Translations under genes and position numbers: made by a program
Part shown: piece by piece, positions 61,075 through 64,000 of the stretch
How positions within the stretch are numbered: position 1 is the stretch's first letter
How the letters are laid out: each line of letters starts with the position of its first letter
Source of the DNA: an uncultured Oscillospiraceae bacterium
GTDB taxonomy: Bacteria > Bacillota > Clostridia > Oscillospirales > Ruminococcaceae
Assembly (NCBI GenBank): GCA_900539695.1
Contig: UQDG01000001.1
Location: 124,001-188,000, forward strand
DNA: 64,000 nucleotides
Direction: 5' to 3'
The notes under the pieces: generated by a model
Seen by the model: only the letters and a program-made list of their open reading frames with translations
What the model was told of the DNA's origin: nothing
Database searches by the model: none

Positions 61075-61857
61075 TTACCACGAGAGAACCAGCTTGCCGG
61101 AAGTTTCCTCGGCGGCCAGCCCATCTCCTGCAAAGACCTGTTTCAGCTTTTCCCAGCACCCAATGGGTGGGAAGCCGTGCAGCGCCGGGAGTACCGATGT
61201 GCTGCCGTCCACAAGCTGGATGTGACCGTCCTCCTGCACGGTCATCGAGTGATGCCCGCGGGAACTGAGGTCGGCCACGATGTTTTCCAGTGTTGCGCGT
61301 CCCTCGGTCTCATACCAGACACGAGGATCGGGCAGCGGAGGTGTCTCGGCAGGGATGCGCGGTGTTTCGGGTGCGTCTGCCGTGGGATTCGGGCGCAATG
61401 GTACGGTGTTGATGAGTTCACACCGCAGATGCGCCTGCTTGTCCAGCACGACCTCGGCGCTCTCGAAACCGTCCAATCCGTGAACACGGATTAAGCAGCG
61501 CCCACCCTCTTTGACGATGGTAAGCGGGTCTTTCGTAGCCCATTCCCATGTGATGTTGCTGCCTGCTGTGCGAAGTGCAGCGGTGATGCGCTGGTTCACA
61601 TGGAGCAGCAGAATGTCGCTGAGAGGTTCATCCTCAATGTCCGGCACCACAAATTTAGCGCGGCGGGGAGCCTTTGCTTTCTTCTTGGGGACTGCCGGGA
61701 GACTGCCTCGCAGATAGTGCAGCACATACAGCCCCCAGACGGAGCAGGCAACAAGCAGAAGCGGCAGCAGTAGCGCGCCGCGCGCGAACGCGGCGATGGC
61801 TACGATGATGCCCACAAAAATGCTTGTGCCATTCCGGATGGCATTGTCAGATTTCAT
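61075..61857 (-). CDS. Membrane-anchored hypothetical ICE protein
   Basis: 260 residues. One hairpin of membrane segments near residues 12-50 (SIFVGIIVAIAAFARGALLLPLLLVACSVWGLYVLHYL), then a basic linker (KKKAKAPRRAKF) and a cytoplasmic domain with a proline-rich joint (AETPPLPDPRVW). Unknown family. It is the first gene after the double-terminator leader, 180 bases after the last of two hairpins' promoter side, with AAAGGACGG upstream. Confidence 0.5.
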   Translation of the reverse strand: MKSDNAIRNGTSIFVGIIVAIAAFARGALLLPLLLVACSVWGLYVLHYLRGSLPAVPKKKAKAPRRAKFVVPDIEDEPLSDILLLHVNQRITAALRTAGSNITWEWATKDPLTIVKEGGRCLIRVHGLDGFESAEVVLDKQAHLRCELINTVPLRPNPTADAPETPRIPAETPPLPDPRVWYETEGRATLENIVADLSSRGHHSMTVQEDGHIQLVDGSTSVLPALHGFPPIGCWEKLKQVFAGDGLAAEETSGKLVLSW

Positions 61858-61879
61858 TGTCGATTACCGTCCTTTCACA

Positions 61880-61931
61880 AAAACAAAAAGGGGCTGCATC
61901 AGGTGTCCGTTCTGAACACTTGATGCAGCCC
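61880..61931 (-). terminator. Leader terminator B of the ICE operon
   Basis: On the minus strand GGGCTGCATCAAGTGT (61931-61916) pairs with ACACCTGATGCAGCCC (61906-61891), one mismatch, followed by CTTTTTGTTTTT. It lies just before the gene at 61857 and after the promoter at 62137-62165. A 40-codon frame (stop at 61864) spans it and could be a leader peptide. Confidence 0.75.
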
Positions 61932-62018
61932 AAGGTACGGCCACTGTTCGGCGGCCATGCGGGATGCGGATTGATTCTTGGTTCACTCCTTTCTGCCAAT
62001 GGCAGGAAATATCTATAT

Positions 62019-62081
62019 AAAAAAGTGCCGGCAGGGGAGACACCGCGCCCAATTCAGCGCAATGCCATCTACTACCGGCAC
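62019..62081 (-). terminator. Leader terminator A of the ICE operon
   Basis: On the minus strand GTGCCGG (62081-62075) pairs with CCGGCAC (62031-62025), followed at once by TTTTTT. The 43-base interior can form further pairs. Confidence 0.6.
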
Positions 62082-62136
62082 CGATTACAAAAACAACAGC
62101 GTATGCTTATATAGCATAAAAATCATTTACAAAGCA

Positions 62137-62165
62137 ATTATAATACTATATCTTGTAGTTGTCAA
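62137..62165 (-). promoter_or_regulatory. Perfect-consensus sigma-70 promoter of the ICE operon
   Basis: On the minus strand TTGACA (62165-62160) and TATAAT (62142-62137) are both exact consensus with a 17-base spacer. It lies in the 320-base gap 61858-62177, in front of two terminators. A strong promoter followed by early terminators points to control by antitermination or attenuation. Confidence 0.85.
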
Positions 62166-62177
62166 CCCAGAGACGAT

Positions 62178-62864
62178 TTAATATGTATCAATCATAATCT
62201 GTTGTCGAAGATAAAGGTTTGCTACTGCTGTGATGACTTCGTGGCTGCAACGGTACTCCCGAACAGCCTGGGCGAAGTTGTCGCAGTTCAAGTCGTTGTC
62301 ATCGTACAGCTTGTCCAGCACATCGTAGCCGTCCTTCAGGCGACGGATGTCCATTTCGATGCACTTGATAATTTCCGCGCACGAGAGCGGTGTCTGCCGG
62401 GCAAGGCGGATGACTTTTTTCTCGCAGGCGCTACGGGCATCAACGTGGAACAGGCGGCGGGTGATTTTCCAAGAGATGCCCTCCAAAAACGTCAGTTTGA
62501 GGAACGACAGCACCCGCAGCGGCCATGCCGCACCGATGGGGATGATAAAGCGGCAGGAGAGCAAATCATATAGCGCATCATACTCGGTATCCCCGGTGCC
62601 AACCACAAGGAGCCCGCGAACTAGCAGGCGCTGCACACAGTCCTGCCAGCTGCGGTGGATGGTGACATTGGAACTGCTCGCCATCTTCTCGTAGAAGCTA
62701 CTGATTTCCTCTTCCCGCAGGATGCGCCAGTTGAGGATGGACCAGAGCATAAACTCTTGCACATCGACCTCGTACTCTTTTTCGCAGACGATGATGACCG
62801 GGCGGGTGCCTTCTTCGGTGCAGCAGCGGATATAACGGCCATTGGCAGTGTAAAGCATTTTCAT
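62178..62864 (-). CDS. Hypothetical ICE protein
   Basis: 228 residues with GGAGGTCCCC upstream. Helical in most parts; EEEISSFYEKMASSSNVTIHRSWQDCVQRLLVRGLLVVGTGDTEYDAL looks like a winged-helix segment, so it may bind DNA. No catalytic motifs. Third gene of the operon that begins at 63846. Confidence 0.5.
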   Translation of the reverse strand: MKMLYTANGRYIRCCTEEGTRPVIIVCEKEYEVDVQEFMLWSILNWRILREEEISSFYEKMASSSNVTIHRSWQDCVQRLLVRGLLVVGTGDTEYDALYDLLSCRFIIPIGAAWPLRVLSFLKLTFLEGISWKITRRLFHVDARSACEKKVIRLARQTPLSCAEIIKCIEMDIRRLKDGYDVLDKLYDDNDLNCDNFAQAVREYRCSHEVITAVANLYLRQQIMIDTY

Positions 62865-62881
62865 AAGGGGACCTCCAAATT

Positions 62882-63451
62882 TTAATTTTCGTGTAGAGAT
62901 GAGAGAAAAGATTCATCGTTTCGCAATTTGTGGACAGCACGGCTGATCCACGCCGAAACGTGGTTGGGCGGGGCGCTCATGCGAGTAGCAACTGCGGTAA
63001 GCGGTATGCCGGAGACTTGCAACGCCAGCGCATGGACGCCCTTGCGGGTCACGCCGCTGTATTGAGATTCTGCGGCGGCAAGCAGCAGGGGAGTCTCGCA
63101 CTCAATATCGAAGGGAGCGCTATGTTGTACTTCTAATGCGGCAAGTGCAGTTGGCTCCATCTCTGCCAGAGAAATCATGCGGGATTGTTTTCCCGTAAGG
63201 TTGCGGCAGTAACTGACAAGACCATTCTGTACGACCTGCCGGGCATAGGATGCAAAGCTACCGCGCGCTGGGTCGAAGGTCAGTGCTGCATTGCAGAGCC
63301 AGACACAGCCCTCTTGATACAAGTCCTCATAGCCAAGACCAGCAACGCAGGGATTGGCATTGATGTCGAACCGCAGGACGCGCTCTACGATGGTCAGATT
63401 TTCTTCTGCCAAACGCTGTTGGTCAGCTGTGAGCCTTTTCACGCATTTCAT
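62882..63451 (-). CDS. Sigma-70 family-like factor, ICE operon
   Basis: About 189 residues from the ATG at 63451 with GAGGTGA upstream. Region 2 (GLGYEDLYQEGCVWLCNAALTFDPARGSFASYARQVVQNGLVSYCRNL) is textbook sigma-70; the C-terminal part (VSGIPLTAVATRMSAPPNHVSAWISRAVHKLR) fits region 4. This is the clearest full sigma factor of the ICE operon and a likely activator of transfer genes. Confidence 0.8.
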   Translation of the reverse strand: MKCVKRLTADQQRLAEENLTIVERVLRFDINANPCVAGLGYEDLYQEGCVWLCNAALTFDPARGSFASYARQVVQNGLVSYCRNLTGKQSRMISLAEMEPTALAALEVQHSAPFDIECETPLLLAAAESQYSGVTRKGVHALALQVSGIPLTAVATRMSAPPNHVSAWISRAVHKLRNDESFLSSLHEN

Positions 63452-63456
63452 AACCG

Positions 63457-63846
63457 TCACCTCGCAGTCGCATTCTCGCAGATGCGGATGATTTGCTCAC
63501 AGCGGTAGTCGCCGCACTTGGCAATATGTACCTGATCTCCGGGCAGCCCCATCTGCGTTTGCAGCCAACGGTAGCTCTGGTCGCGGCTCATGCCAAGCTG
63601 CGTCTGTACGCTGTGCAAGGCATGGTGAGCAAGGATGCGTTTATGCCGCAAATCTCCGTTGGCAAGGGTGCCGAGCGGCTGCTTCGTGCGGCGGTCTGCT
63701 GTGACATAGGCATCACAGGCAGGCCAGCGGCGGCAGACGTACAGGTACGTTCCTGCGGAAATGTCGGACAGACCATGAATCGCGCTTGCCGGGCGCAGCA
63801 TGGCAAGAGAGCCGCAGTAGGGACAATGGATACGAGCTTGTTTCAT
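63457..63846 (-). CDS. DUF3268-like zinc-finger protein
   Basis: 129 residues. HCPYCGSLAMLRPASAIHGL, TYLYVCRRWPACDAYVTADRRTKQPLGTLANGDLRHKRILAHHAL matches the DUF3268 zinc-finger family: a CxxC, a CxxxxxC, then PLGTLAN and a histidine-rich helix. Family members sit on phages and ICEs, role unknown. Ribosome site TTGGAGGTG. First gene visible of the leftward operon; its AT-rich upstream region runs to the window end. Confidence 0.72.
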   Translation of the reverse strand: MKQARIHCPYCGSLAMLRPASAIHGLSDISAGTYLYVCRRWPACDAYVTADRRTKQPLGTLANGDLRHKRILAHHALHSVQTQLGMSRDQSYRWLQTQMGLPGDQVHIAKCGDYRCEQIIRICENATAR

Positions 63847-64000
63847 AGAATTTCACCTCCAATTTGTTGAAAATAGGCCGAAAAAACCTATTTGCCCTTA
63901 TTACTGTAATCTCAAACGAAAAAATTAAAAAATTTCGGCCACTTTTTCAAATTTTACAATTTGTTCATATCTTCGCGGCGTTACGCCAGCATCGGACGGG

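Noticed and set aside
62137..62165. tRNA or rRNA genes near this and other gaps.
   Set aside because: No cloverleaf, CCA-end or conserved rRNA segment was seen anywhere in the window by eye.

Overview
The window looks like the accessory genome of a gut-type Firmicute, probably a clostridial relative of the Oscillospiraceae or Ruminococcaceae. The reasons are strong AGGAGG-type ribosome binding sites, moderately high GC, agr quorum-sensing genes, GHKL sensor kinases, and a clostridial integrative conjugative element (ICE) with a class B sortase and a giant Cna-B adhesin. The species cannot be fixed from this sequence. Both window edges cut mobile-element genes.

Layout. 1-3500 is an ICE-like accessory operon (PcfJ end, DNA-ligase N-terminal domain protein, zinc-finger protein, zinc peptidase). 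3534-4594 is a prophage scar (gene tail, broken M23 lysin, holin). 4800-12500 is agr locus A, read leftward: agrA, agrC, agrB, agrD, a secreted C39-like cysteine peptidase, a membrane-anchored propeller-like protein, then a wrecked ABC permease. 12537-15400 holds two sigma-factor genes, one with an in-frame amber stop, an anti-sigma factor and an XRE regulator. 15570-34150 is ICE backbone: ParM/ParR-like partition with iterons, a 2360-residue adhesin, sortase B, VirB4, a toxin-antitoxin pair, an M23 hydrolase, a VirB6-like protein and a pilin-like protein. 34200-46100 is a sugar cargo: AraC regulator, ABC importer, GH112 galacto-N-biose/lacto-N-biose phosphorylase, sulfatase, sulfatase-maturating enzyme, a split CHR transporter and an N-acetylhexosamine kinase. 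46165-46674 is an ICE gene. 46869-56450 is agr locus B, the intact counterpart of locus A, with a secreted ricin-like protein in place of the peptidase. 56902-57485 is a Tn916-type sigma/HTH pair. 57636-63846 is a leftward ICE regulatory operon.

The clearest novel signal is the pair of agr loci. Both carry the order secreted effector, propeller protein, ABC transporter. The two AgrD peptides align around D(C/S)xxxx(Y/F)QPxRPE, one predicting a thiolactone and the other a lactone. Three promoters (agrB1, agrB2 and the ricin-like gene) share paired direct repeats at 20-21 bp period followed at nearly constant distance by an extended -10 TGnTAWWWT, which defines a likely AgrA regulon. Locus A has lost its ATPase and the start of its permease.

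The second signal is the cargo operon, which reads as uptake, cytoplasmic desulfation, phosphorolysis and kinase salvage of sulfated mucin-type disaccharides, possibly with sulfate export. It is bounded by diverged direct repeats that duplicate an ICE gene end and the adjacent promoter. A third theme is control by early termination: three ICE transcription units have a good promoter followed by one or two Rho-independent terminators before the first gene.
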